Assembly: GCF_030408735.1 (NCBI RefSeq)
Contig: NZ_CP047204.1
Coordinates: 558,001-622,000, forward strand
DNA from: Corynebacterium faecale
GTDB taxonomy: Bacteria > Actinomycetota > Actinomycetes > Mycobacteriales > Mycobacteriaceae
DNA: 64,000 nucleotides
Reading direction: 5' to 3'
The notes below the pieces were generated by a model. It saw nothing but the letters and a program-made list of their open reading frames with translations, had not been told where the DNA came from and searched no databases. Below, in pieces: positions 43,598-51,763 of the stretch (position 1 is its first letter; each line of letters opens with the position of its first letter). A program made the translations under genes and the position numbers.

Positions 43598-44575
43598 ATG
43601 ACCACAGCTACCCCGGAGCTTCACGCAGCAGAAGAAGCACAGGCGCAGGAGCACTTCGATGCTCTGATCGCCAAGGATTCACGCATCGAACCATCTGATT
43701 GGATGCCCGCCGCCTACCGCAAGACGCTGACCCGTCAGATCTCACAGCATGCTCACTCTGAGATCATCGGCATGCAGCCGGAAGCCAACTGGATCACCCG
43801 GGCCCCTTCCCTCAAGCGCAAGGCCATCCTCATGGCCAAAGTCCAGGACGAGGCGGGACACGGCCTTTACCTCTACTCCGCAGCGGAAACCCTCGGTACC
43901 AGTCGCGATGAACTCGTGGACCAGCTGCTCAGCGGCAAGGCTAAGTACTCCTCTATCTTCAACTATCCGGCACGCACCTGGGCGGATATCGGAGCCATCG
44001 GCTGGCTCGTCGATGGGGCCGCCATCGCCAACCAGGTGCCACTATGCCGCGCATCGTATGCGCCCTATGGCCGTGCCATGGTTCGAGTCTGTAAGGAGGA
44101 ATCCTTCCATCAGCGTCAGGGTTGGGAGATCCTCTACGAACTGGCCAACGGCACCCCGGAGCAGAAGCAGATGGCCCAGGAAGCCATCAACCGCTTCTAC
44201 GGCCCGGCACTGCAGATGTTCGGCCCACCGGATGATGATTCCCCGAACTCGAGGCAGTCCATGGCTTGGAACATCAAGCGTCTGTCCAATGATGAACTGC
44301 GCCAGCGTTTCGTGGACATGATTGTCCCGCAGGCAGAGGGACTCGGCCTTCACTTCGAAGATCCGGACCTCAAGTGGAACGCGGAACGCGGCCACTACGA
44401 CTACGGCGAGCTCGACTGGGCTGAGTTCAAGTCCGTCATCAAGGGCGAAGGCCCCTGCAACGTGCAGCGCATGCAGCGTCGTCGTCAAGCATTCAACGAT
44501 GGGGCGTGGGTCCGCGAGGCGGCCGCCGCCTACGCAGAACGCCAGCGCCCGGCTGCCACCCAACTCACCGCCTAA
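43598..44575 (+). CDS. paaA: ring-1,2-phenylacetyl-CoA epoxidase, catalytic subunit
   Basis: Di-iron monooxygenase subunit of 325 residues that epoxidises the aromatic ring of phenylacetyl-CoA. Iron ligands are visible in [13 protein letters not shown] and [19 protein letters not shown] (Glu-x-x-His) and in [13 protein letters not shown]. Length matches PaaA (about 310-330). It opens the paaABCDE-GJFH operon; an AGGAGGACC lies 9 bases before the ATG. Confidence 0.97.
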   Translation: MTTATPELHAAEEAQAQEHFDALIAKDSRIEPSDWMPAAYRKTLTRQISQHAHSEIIGMQPEANWITRAPSLKRKAILMAKVQDEAGHGLYLYSAAETLGTSRDELVDQLLSGKAKYSSIFNYPARTWADIGAIGWLVDGAAIANQVPLCRASYAPYGRAMVRVCKEESFHQRQGWEILYELANGTPEQKQMAQEAINRFYGPALQMFGPPDDDSPNSRQSMAWNIKRLSNDELRQRFVDMIVPQAEGLGLHFEDPDLKWNAERGHYDYGELDWAEFKSVIKGEGPCNVQRMQRRRQAFNDGAWVREAAAAYAERQRPAATQLTA

Positions 44576-44607
44576 CAACCGCCCAATATTCAAGGAGACC
44601 ACCCGAA

Positions 44608-44895
44608 ATGTCGAATCAGTCCTGGCCCATGTGGGAAGTGTTTGTCCGCACCTCCCGTGGCCTCTCCCACGTCCATGCCGGTTCCCTGCACGCAGCCGAT
44701 GCCACCATGGCGCTGCGCAACGCCCGCGACCTGTACACCCGCCGCAATGAGGGCACCTCCGTCTGGGTCGTCCCAGCCGAGGTTGTCGTCGCCTCTGATC
44801 CTGATTCCAAGGGCGGCTTCTTTGAATCCTCCCAGGGCAAGAACTACCGCCACGCCACCTACTACTCCAAGGCCGAAGGGGTGCCACACCTGTGA
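44608..44895 (+). CDS. paaB: ring-1,2-phenylacetyl-CoA epoxidase subunit B
   Basis: A 95-residue subunit that bridges PaaAC dimers. It has the PaaB pattern WEVFVRTSRGLSHVHAGSLH and ALRNARDLYTRRNEG. An AGGAGACC lies ahead of the ATG at 44608, 33 bases after paaA, and the end overlaps the paaC GTG by four bases. Confidence 0.95.
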   Translation: MSNQSWPMWEVFVRTSRGLSHVHAGSLHAADATMALRNARDLYTRRNEGTSVWVVPAEVVVASDPDSKGGFFESSQGKNYRHATYYSKAEGVPHL

Positions 44896-45728
44896 GCAGC
44901 TACGCAACCGTGGATTCCGCGACCCGACAGACCCAGGGCGATGGAATTACCGCAGAAGACATCCAGAACACCGGAGCAGTCGCATCTGAGGATGTGGCCA
45001 ATTACACACTCACCCTCGCTGATGATGCCCTCATGTTGGCCCAGCGTCTCGGCTGGTGGATCTCCCGTGCACCGGAGATGGAGGAGGATATCGCGATCGG
45101 CAATATCGCCCTCGACCTCGTCGGCCATGCACGTTTCCTCTACAGCTACGCAGGCACCGCCTGGGGCAAGACCGAGGATGACCTCGCCTACTTCCGCGAT
45201 GAGGAGGAGTTCCGCTCGGCACGCCTCACCGAAACCGAGAATGGTGACTTCGGCCAGACCATCGCCCGTCAGCTGATCCTGTCCCATTACTTCCTCGGCC
45301 TCTATACCGCGCTGCAGGATTCCACCGATGAGACCCTCCAGGCCATCGCGGCCAAGGCTGTCAGGGAAGTGGAATACCACGCAGACCACGCCAACCAGTG
45401 GACCCTGCGACTGGGCCTGGGCACCGAAGAATCCCACCAGCGCATCAGCGAAGGCCTCTTCTACATGTGGCCCTACGTGGCGGAGCTGTTCGAGGATCTC
45501 CCTCTGCACACCACCCTCGCCGCCACCGGCCAGGCTGTGCTGCCATCCAGTCTCCGTGCGGATTTCGACCGCAACATCGCCTATGTGCTGGAGGAGGCTG
45601 GCCTGGAAGTTCCACAGACCCCGTCTGCCCGCAGCGGTCAGCGCACCGGAGCATTCAGCGAACACCGCGGTTATATCCTCGCCGAGATGCAGTCCCTGGC
45701 CCGCCGCCACCCCGGCGCCAGCTGGTAA
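44892..45728 (+). CDS. paaC: ring-1,2-phenylacetyl-CoA epoxidase subunit C
   Basis: A 278-residue structural partner of PaaA with the same four-helix fold but without a full iron site. Typical sequences are LTLADDALMLAQRLGWWISRAPEMEEDIAIGNIALDLVGHARFL and VREVEYHADHANQWTLRLG. The start is GTG at 44892, overlapping paaB. The N-terminus is about 30 residues longer than in E. coli PaaC. Confidence 0.95.
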   Translation: MSSYATVDSATRQTQGDGITAEDIQNTGAVASEDVANYTLTLADDALMLAQRLGWWISRAPEMEEDIAIGNIALDLVGHARFLYSYAGTAWGKTEDDLAYFRDEEEFRSARLTETENGDFGQTIARQLILSHYFLGLYTALQDSTDETLQAIAAKAVREVEYHADHANQWTLRLGLGTEESHQRISEGLFYMWPYVAELFEDLPLHTTLAATGQAVLPSSLRADFDRNIAYVLEEAGLEVPQTPSARSGQRTGAFSEHRGYILAEMQSLARRHPGASW

Positions 45729-45768
45729 CTATTTTCCCTGAATCCCACCCTATATATAAGGAGCAACC

Positions 45769-46338
45769 GTGAACGCCTCTGACATCGTGATGCCTATGAG
45801 CACCGTGAGCCCTGTGAGCCATCCACTGCGCCCCACCGGGGAAGCAGAAGCACAGCTCTGGGACATCGCCGCCACTGTTCCTGATCCGGAGATCCCGGTG
45901 ATTTCCATCGCGGACTTAGGCATCCTGCGTGGTGTCCGGTTCGAGGGCACCACCGCGGTCATCACCATCACCCCGACCTACTCCGGGTGCCCGGCGATGG
46001 ATCGGATCACCAGTGATGTCAAGGAGGCGCTCCTGGGTGCGGGATTCACCGATTCCACGGTCGAACTGGTTCTCCACCCGGCCTGGAGCACAGACTGGAT
46101 GACCGAGCACGGCCGCGATCAGCTCCGTGACTACGGCATCGCCCCACCAGCCCGCCGCTCAGATGACGGTGGTAACCGCGTGGTCAGGCTGACTCTCACG
46201 ATGCCAGAAGCCATCGCCTGCCCCCAGTGTTCCTCCACCAATACCCGAAAGCTCAGCCACTTCGGCTCGACATCCTGCAAGTCTCTGCACAACTGCCTGG
46301 ACTGCCTCGAGCCCTTCGACTACTTCAAGGTGCACTAA
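45769..46338 (+). CDS. paaD: phenylacetyl-CoA epoxidase assembly protein PaaD
   Basis: A 189-residue MIP18/SufT-type protein thought to help assemble iron centres. Motifs are VPDPEIPVISIADLGILRG and the C-terminal cysteines CPQC...SC...C..C (near 158-183). The start is GTG at 45769 after AAGGAGC. Its stop overlaps the paaE ATG by one base. Confidence 0.94.
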   Translation: MNASDIVMPMSTVSPVSHPLRPTGEAEAQLWDIAATVPDPEIPVISIADLGILRGVRFEGTTAVITITPTYSGCPAMDRITSDVKEALLGAGFTDSTVELVLHPAWSTDWMTEHGRDQLRDYGIAPPARRSDDGGNRVVRLTLTMPEAIACPQCSSTNTRKLSHFGSTSCKSLHNCLDCLEPFDYFKVH

Positions 46339-47489
46339 TGACTACTCCCACCCTCACCAAGCCAAAGGCAAAGTTCAACGCCCTCACTGTCTCCGAGGTG
46401 CGTCGACTCACCGACGATTCCGTCGAGGTCAGCTTCGAGGTTCCAGAGGAACTCCAGGCAGATTACGATTATGTTCCCGGCCAGTATGTGGCCCTACGCG
46501 CGGAGATCGAGGGCACCGAGATTCGCCGGTCCTATTCCATCTGCGATATTCCCCGCCCCGGTACCATCCGGGTGGCTGTGAAGAAGAACCTCGGTGGATT
46601 GTTCTCCACCTGGGCCAATGAGACACTCCAGGTGGGAGACACCCTCGAGGTGATGAACCCGCAGGGTGCGTTCACCTCCCGCACCCATGTCACCTCGCTC
46701 AATGACGCTGATGCGATCGCCGAGAAGGCAGGCAATGCCAACCTGGTGGCCATCGCAGCAGGTTCCGGCATCACGCCCATCATGGCGATTGCCCAGACCG
46801 TTCTGGCGGAGAACCCACAGGCCACCTTCGAGATTGTCTACGCCAACAAGGGCGGCGCGGATGTCATGTTCGCCGAGGAGATCGGCGACCTGAAGGATAA
46901 ATACCCCAGCCGCTTCGCGGTCCACCATGTGCTCTCCCGCGAGCAGCGCGTCAACCCACTGTTCTCCGGACGCATTGACGACGAAAAGCTGGCACTCCTC
47001 CTGGACAAGGTTCTGCAGACCTCAACCATCAAGGAATGGTTCCTCTGTGGCCCCTTCGAGTTGGTCCAGTTGTGCCGCGATGAACTGGATGGCCGGGGAG
47101 TGGACGCCCAGGATGTCCGCTTCGAGCTCTTCACCACCGGTAAGCCCGGTGATGGACCGGGCCAGGGTAATACCGGCCGCCCCGTGATCACTGATCCGGA
47201 GGGGGATAACATCACCATCTCCTTCACCCTCGACGGACTCTCCGGGTCCATTGATTCTCCCGTCAGTGCCAAGGAATCCGTCCTCAACGCTGCCCTGCGG
47301 GTACGTCCGGACGTTCCCTTCGCCTGCGCCGGCGGTGTCTGTGGCACCTGCCGCGCCAAGGTGGTTGAAGGCGAGTATGAGATGGATGAGAACTACGCCC
47401 TGGAAGCCGATGAGGTTGCGGCCGGATATGTCCTGACCTGCCAGACCCGCCCGACCGGCGACAGCCTGGTCGTTGACTACGACGCTTAG
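46338..47489 (+). CDS. paaE: phenylacetyl-CoA epoxidase reductase subunit
   Basis: NADPH-dependent flavoprotein of 383 residues that supplies electrons to PaaA. The FAD-binding motif RRSYSICDIP (near 56) and NAD-binding region IAAGSGITPIMAIAQTVL are present, followed by a C-terminal [2Fe-2S] domain with ligands in CAGGVCGTC and a last Cys in VLTCQ. Start by TAATG overlap with paaD. Confidence 0.96.
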   Translation: MTTPTLTKPKAKFNALTVSEVRRLTDDSVEVSFEVPEELQADYDYVPGQYVALRAEIEGTEIRRSYSICDIPRPGTIRVAVKKNLGGLFSTWANETLQVGDTLEVMNPQGAFTSRTHVTSLNDADAIAEKAGNANLVAIAAGSGITPIMAIAQTVLAENPQATFEIVYANKGGADVMFAEEIGDLKDKYPSRFAVHHVLSREQRVNPLFSGRIDDEKLALLLDKVLQTSTIKEWFLCGPFELVQLCRDELDGRGVDAQDVRFELFTTGKPGDGPGQGNTGRPVITDPEGDNITISFTLDGLSGSIDSPVSAKESVLNAALRVRPDVPFACAGGVCGTCRAKVVEGEYEMDENYALEADEVAAGYVLTCQTRPTGDSLVVDYDA

Positions 47490-47501
47490 GAATTCTCTCC
47501 C

Positions 47502-48272
47502 GTGATTAATCTTCATATTGAAAACAACACCGCTGAAGTAGTCCTCAATAATCCCACAGCCATGAACGCTCTCTCCGAGGGGGATCTGAAGGATTTGTCC
47601 GCCGCCTACACCGAGGCCGAGGTCCGCGGTGTGCGTGCCCTCATCCTCCGCGGTGAAGGCAGGGGTTTCTGCGCCGGTCGTAATATCCGTGGCATTGTGC
47701 CCGCTGATGATGATGCAACCGACTACCTGGCCAACAAGGTCACCCCGGTGTTGAAGCAGATGAGCAACTTCCCTGCTCCCACCTTTGCAGCCGTCCAGGG
47801 TGCTTGTCTAGGTGTGGGGCTGGGGTTGACGATTGCCACGGATGTCGTCTACGTCGCCGAGGACGCGAAGTTTGGATCCCCCTTCGCCAACCTGGGGGCC
47901 ACCCTTGATTCCGGTGGGCATGCACTCTTCTTCGAGCGTCTCGGAGCGCACCGCGCCATGGACCTCATCGTCACCGGGGACCTGATCTCGGGGGAGGAGG
48001 CAGTCCAGGCTGGTCTGTTCTCCCGTGCGGTACCGGCTGATCAGCTGGTGGACATCACCCGTGCTGCAGCCCAGAAGGCCGCCACCGGTGCCACCCAGGC
48101 GTTTCTCACCAGCCGCGCGCTCATCCAGGATCTCCGAGATCAACGCATCGGGCTGTGGGCCTCGATGGAGAAGGAGAATATCGCGCAGGGGCAGCTGTGC
48201 TCATCGCAGGACTATGCCGAAGGTTTCGCCGCTTTCAATGAAAAGCGGTTGCCGGTGTTCGCTGGCCGCTAG
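47502..48272 (+). CDS. paaG: 1,2-epoxyphenylacetyl-CoA isomerase
   Basis: Crotonase-fold enzyme of 256 residues that turns the ring epoxide into oxepin-CoA. The oxyanion-hole sequences GRGFCAGRNIRG and GACLGVGLGLTIATD are visible. The Asp in the position expected for isomerases (TLDSGG) supports PaaG over PaaF. The start is GTG at 47502, 12 bases after paaE. Confidence 0.88.
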   Translation: MINLHIENNTAEVVLNNPTAMNALSEGDLKDLSAAYTEAEVRGVRALILRGEGRGFCAGRNIRGIVPADDDATDYLANKVTPVLKQMSNFPAPTFAAVQGACLGVGLGLTIATDVVYVAEDAKFGSPFANLGATLDSGGHALFFERLGAHRAMDLIVTGDLISGEEAVQAGLFSRAVPADQLVDITRAAAQKAATGATQAFLTSRALIQDLRDQRIGLWASMEKENIAQGQLCSSQDYAEGFAAFNEKRLPVFAGR

Positions 48273-48345
48273 TGTGCAGTTGAAGCGTCGATAAGCAGTT
48301 TTTCACCCAGCGTCACCAACAACCATCTCAAGGAGCCCCACAACC

Positions 48346-49551
48346 ATGACCACCCCCAATGCCTACCTGGTGTCTGGCCGACGCACTCCCGTTGGCCGCT
48401 ATGGCGGCGCGCTGTCCACAGTGCGCCCTGATGATCTCGCGGCACTGACCATCAAAGCCGTCATCGAGGATGCCGGTATTGATCCGTCCGCCGTGGATGA
48501 GGTTATTCTCGGTAATGCCAACGGCGCCGGTGAGGAGAACCGGAATGTGGCGCGCATGGCGTGGTTGCTCGCAGGCTATCCGGATTCTGTCCCCGGCATC
48601 ACCGTCAACCGGTTGTGCGCATCGGGGATGTCCGCCATCACCATGGCGGCGAACATGATCAAGGCCGGCGACGCGGACATCGTGGTGGCAGGTGGCGTGG
48701 AATCCATGTCACGTGCCCCGTGGGTGCAGGAGAAACCAGCCACCGCTTTCGCCAAACCAGGCGCCATCTTTGATACCTCCATCGGCTGGCGGTTCACCAA
48801 CCCGGTGTTCGCCGCGCAGGACAAGACCACCTTCTCCATGCCGGAGACCGCCGAGGAAGTGGCACGCGTCAAGGACATCAACCGCGAAGATGCTGATGCC
48901 TTCGCCGTGGAATCGCAACGTCGCGCAGTGGCAGCCATCAACGCAGGCCACTTCAAGTCGGAGATTGTCCCCGTCGAGGTGAAGGGCAGAAAAGGCCAGG
49001 TCACCGTGGTGGACACCGATGAGGGGCCCCGCGAAGGCACCTCCGCAGAGGTACTGGGCAAACTGCGCCCCGTGGTGGCAGGTGGTGAGGTGGTGACTGC
49101 CGGCAACTCCTCCACACTCAACGATGGTGCATCAGCGATCCTGGTGGTCTCTGAACGTGCCATCGAGAAATTTGGTCTCAAGGCCCGCGCCCGGATCATC
49201 GGGGGAACCAGCGTGGGGCTGGCTCCTGAGATCATGGGCATGGGCCCGGTGCCGGCAACACAGAAGGTGCTCGACCGCGCCGGCTGGACTGTCGGTGACC
49301 TGGACGCGGTGGAGCTCAACGAAGCCTTCGCCACCCAGTCCCTGGCCTGTATCCGGGAGCTGGGTCTGGACACCGACAAGGTCAACACCTGGGGTGGCGC
49401 CATCGCACTGGGGCACCCGCTGGGATCCTCCGGATCACGAATCACCATCACGCTGCTGAACCGCCTGGAACAGGAAGGTGGCACCAGGGGAGTGGCCACC
49501 ATGTGCATCGGTGTCGGCCAGGGGGCCGCAATCGCAATCGAGAGGATCTAA
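48346..49551 (+). CDS. paaJ: 3-oxoadipyl-CoA / 3-oxo-5,6-dehydrosuberyl-CoA thiolase
   Basis: Thiolase of 401 residues that cuts the beta-keto intermediates and releases acetyl-CoA. The catalytic Cys lies in NRLCASGMSAI (near 90), the His in NEAFATQSLA and the second Cys in GVATMCIGVGQGAA. The length matches the family. It has an AAGGAG ribosome-binding site and is followed by paaF after 2 bases. Confidence 0.93.
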   Translation: MTTPNAYLVSGRRTPVGRYGGALSTVRPDDLAALTIKAVIEDAGIDPSAVDEVILGNANGAGEENRNVARMAWLLAGYPDSVPGITVNRLCASGMSAITMAANMIKAGDADIVVAGGVESMSRAPWVQEKPATAFAKPGAIFDTSIGWRFTNPVFAAQDKTTFSMPETAEEVARVKDINREDADAFAVESQRRAVAAINAGHFKSEIVPVEVKGRKGQVTVVDTDEGPREGTSAEVLGKLRPVVAGGEVVTAGNSSTLNDGASAILVVSERAIEKFGLKARARIIGGTSVGLAPEIMGMGPVPATQKVLDRAGWTVGDLDAVELNEAFATQSLACIRELGLDTDKVNTWGGAIALGHPLGSSGSRITITLLNRLEQEGGTRGVATMCIGVGQGAAIAIERI

Positions 49552-49553
49552 CA

Positions 49554-50345
49554 ATGACCACTGCTATTACTACTGACACCACACTCAACCAGGGTTTTAC
49601 GGCCCTCACCCTCACTGAGACCGATGATTATCTGCTGGTGGAATTGACCCGACCCGAGGTGCGCAATGCCATCGATGAGACCATGGTCAGTGAACTCCAT
49701 GAGGTGTGTGCCTACCTGGAACAGCAGCCGAAGACCCTCATCATCACCGGGTGTGAGGTCAATGGCAGGGGGATTTTCGTCTCCGGGGCTGACATTGGCC
49801 AGCTGCGGGAACGCCGCCGTGACGATGCCCTCCGCGGCATCAACAACATGCTTTTCCACCGCATCGCCCAGCTCCCCGCGCCGGTCATCGCAGCCGTGGA
49901 CGGCTATGCACTCGGCGGGGGACTGGAGCTGGCGCTGGCCGCCGACTTTCGTCTCTCCACCCCGACTGCCAAATTCGGTCAGCCGGAAGCTGGCCTTGGC
50001 ATCATTGCGGCTGCCGGAGGCCTGTGGCGACTCAAGGCGCTGATCGGTGAGGCGGTGGCCAAGGAGATTCTTCTGGCCGGCAAGGTGCTGGACGGCCATG
50101 AGGCACTGGCCGTGCACCTGGTCACCGAGGTCCATGAACCGGCAGAGCTTCTCGACGCCGCCCTCGCCCTCGCCGGCCGTATCGCCCAACTCGATCCCCT
50201 GGCTGTGCGCATCTCCAAGCAGGTCATGGCGATGCCTGCCGGTGCGCACCCGCAGGTGGACAACATCGCGCAGGCGATCCTCTTTGAATCTGAGGCCAAG
50301 TTCGACCGGATGCAGGCCTTCCTCGACCGTAAAAAGAACAAGTAA
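49554..50345 (+). CDS. paaF: enoyl-CoA hydratase of the phenylacetate pathway
   Basis: Crotonase-fold hydratase of 263 residues. The oxyanion hole lies in GRGIFVSGADIGQLRE and ALGGGLELALAADFR, and the second catalytic Glu region in FGQPEAGLGIIAAAGGLWRL. It hydrates 2,3-dehydroadipyl-CoA. It starts 2 bases after paaJ; in-frame starts upstream lie inside that gene. Confidence 0.88.
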   Translation: MTTAITTDTTLNQGFTALTLTETDDYLLVELTRPEVRNAIDETMVSELHEVCAYLEQQPKTLIITGCEVNGRGIFVSGADIGQLRERRRDDALRGINNMLFHRIAQLPAPVIAAVDGYALGGGLELALAADFRLSTPTAKFGQPEAGLGIIAAAGGLWRLKALIGEAVAKEILLAGKVLDGHEALAVHLVTEVHEPAELLDAALALAGRIAQLDPLAVRISKQVMAMPAGAHPQVDNIAQAILFESEAKFDRMQAFLDRKKNK

Positions 50346-50360
50346 ACAGGAGTTTTCATC

Positions 50361-51239
50361 ATGACCAGCGCAACAGACACCCTGACCATTGCTTCCACTG
50401 CCACCGGTGTGCCCACCCTGGTGGGTGTTTTAGGTGGGGGCCGCATGGGTGGCGGCATCGCCCATTCCTTCCTGGCTGCCGGCGCCCATGTCACGGTGGT
50501 TGATGTCAATGACGCTGCCATCGAGGCGGCACGTGGCCGCATCACCCAGGACATTGAAGGCTCCATCAAACGTGGCGCCGAGGGCACCGCGGAGGAGTGG
50601 CTGTCCCGTCTGACGTTCAGCACGGACGCCAACGCTTTCGCTGATCACCCCCTGGTGGTGGAGGCCGTGCCCGAGATCATTGAGCTCAAGGCGGATTCCT
50701 TCCGCAAGATTGCGGCGGCGGCACCCGAGGCCATCATCGCCACCAACACCTCCTCGCTGTCGGTGAGCGATCTGGCCCTGTCCGTGGATAATCCGGTCAT
50801 CGGTCTGCACTATTTCAACCCGGTTCCGGCATCCAAGCTGGTGGAGGTTGTGGTGGCGGAGTCCACCCCGGCTCCCCTGGTGGAACTGGCTCGTCAGTGG
50901 GTGGCAGGCTTGGGCAAGACCCCGATTGTGGTCAAGGATGCACCGGGTTTCGCCTCCTCCCGGCTCGGAGTAGCCATCGCGCTTGAGGCGATCCGCATGG
51001 TGGAGGAGGGCGTGGCCTCACCGGAAGATATTGATAAAGCTATGGTCCTGGGATATAAATTCCCCGTCGGCCCACTCCAGCTCACCGATATCGTGGGCCT
51101 TGACGTGCGCCTCGGCATCGCCGAGTATCTCGAATCCACCCTCGGTGAGCGCTTTGCGCCACCGCAGCTCATGCGTGACATGGTCGCGCGTGGTGAACTG
51201 GGCCGCAAGTCGGGTCGCGGTTTCTACGACTACAGCTAA
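50361..51239 (+). CDS. paaH: 3-hydroxyadipyl-CoA dehydrogenase
   Basis: NAD-dependent 3-hydroxyacyl-CoA dehydrogenase of 292 residues. The NAD-binding GGGRMGGGIAHSFLAAG is near the start. The catalytic His is in GLHYFNPVPASKLVEV and the Glu-containing segment KDAPGFASSRLGVAIALEAI follows. It is the last gene of the paaA operon; its end overlaps the convergent thioesterase gene by four bases. Confidence 0.93.
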   Translation: MTSATDTLTIASTATGVPTLVGVLGGGRMGGGIAHSFLAAGAHVTVVDVNDAAIEAARGRITQDIEGSIKRGAEGTAEEWLSRLTFSTDANAFADHPLVVEAVPEIIELKADSFRKIAAAAPEAIIATNTSSLSVSDLALSVDNPVIGLHYFNPVPASKLVEVVVAESTPAPLVELARQWVAGLGKTPIVVKDAPGFASSRLGVAIALEAIRMVEEGVASPEDIDKAMVLGYKFPVGPLQLTDIVGLDVRLGIAEYLESTLGERFAPPQLMRDMVARGELGRKSGRGFYDYS

Positions 51240-51628
51240 CGCTTATCGACGACGGCGTTCGTGATCCGTGCGGTACACAGTCGATCGCCGTTGTCGTTGG
51301 TGATGATCACCTCGTGGCTACAGATAGTCCGGCCCAGTCGGATGGCGGTGGCCGTCGCGGTGACGTGTCCCTCCCGACTGGATTTATGGTGGGTGGCATT
51401 GATATCCACACCCACGGCAACCTTGCCCATGGTGGAGGCATGGATGACGGCGGCCCAGCTGCCCACAGCCTCCGCCAGCGATACCATGGCACCCCCGTGG
51501 AGGAGCCCCAGTGATTGGCGGTTGCCCTCAATCGGCATGGTCGCCACCACCTTCTCCGCAGATTCCTCGATGACCTGCACGCCCATCTTTTCATCCAGTT
51601 CACCGAGGACGATTTTCCAGAGTTCCAT
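51236..51628 (-). CDS. second hot-dog thioesterase in paa island
   Basis: A 130-residue thioesterase of the 4HBT family with SLGLLHGGAMVSLAEAVGSWAA, close to the MenI/PaaI type (catalytic acid Glu in AEAVGS). It is read opposite to the operon. It may be a second rescue esterase for the pathway, or it may act on 1,4-dihydroxynaphthoyl-CoA or another aromatic CoA thioester. Confidence 0.83.
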   Translation of the reverse strand: MELWKIVLGELDEKMGVQVIEESAEKVVATMPIEGNRQSLGLLHGGAMVSLAEAVGSWAAVIHASTMGKVAVGVDINATHHKSSREGHVTATATAIRLGRTICSHEVIITNDNGDRLCTARITNAVVDKR

Positions 51629-51699
51629 GCCTGCTCCTTTGATTAAAATGTGGCGGTCCCGTTGACCTTTCCACTTGTGTGACTATACTAACAATAATT

Positions 51700-51721
51700 A
51701 CTGACCGGCCGTTCGGTTACT
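51700..51721. promoter_or_regulatory. PaaR operator upstream of paaZ
   Basis: ACTGACCG-GCCGTT-CGGTTACT matches the PaaR motif except for one base in the last triplet. It ends 42 bases ahead of paaZ. Confidence 0.78.
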
Positions 51722-51763
51722 TCTACTTGCTCGGCCCTTTTCTCCCGAAAGGAAATAGGACCA

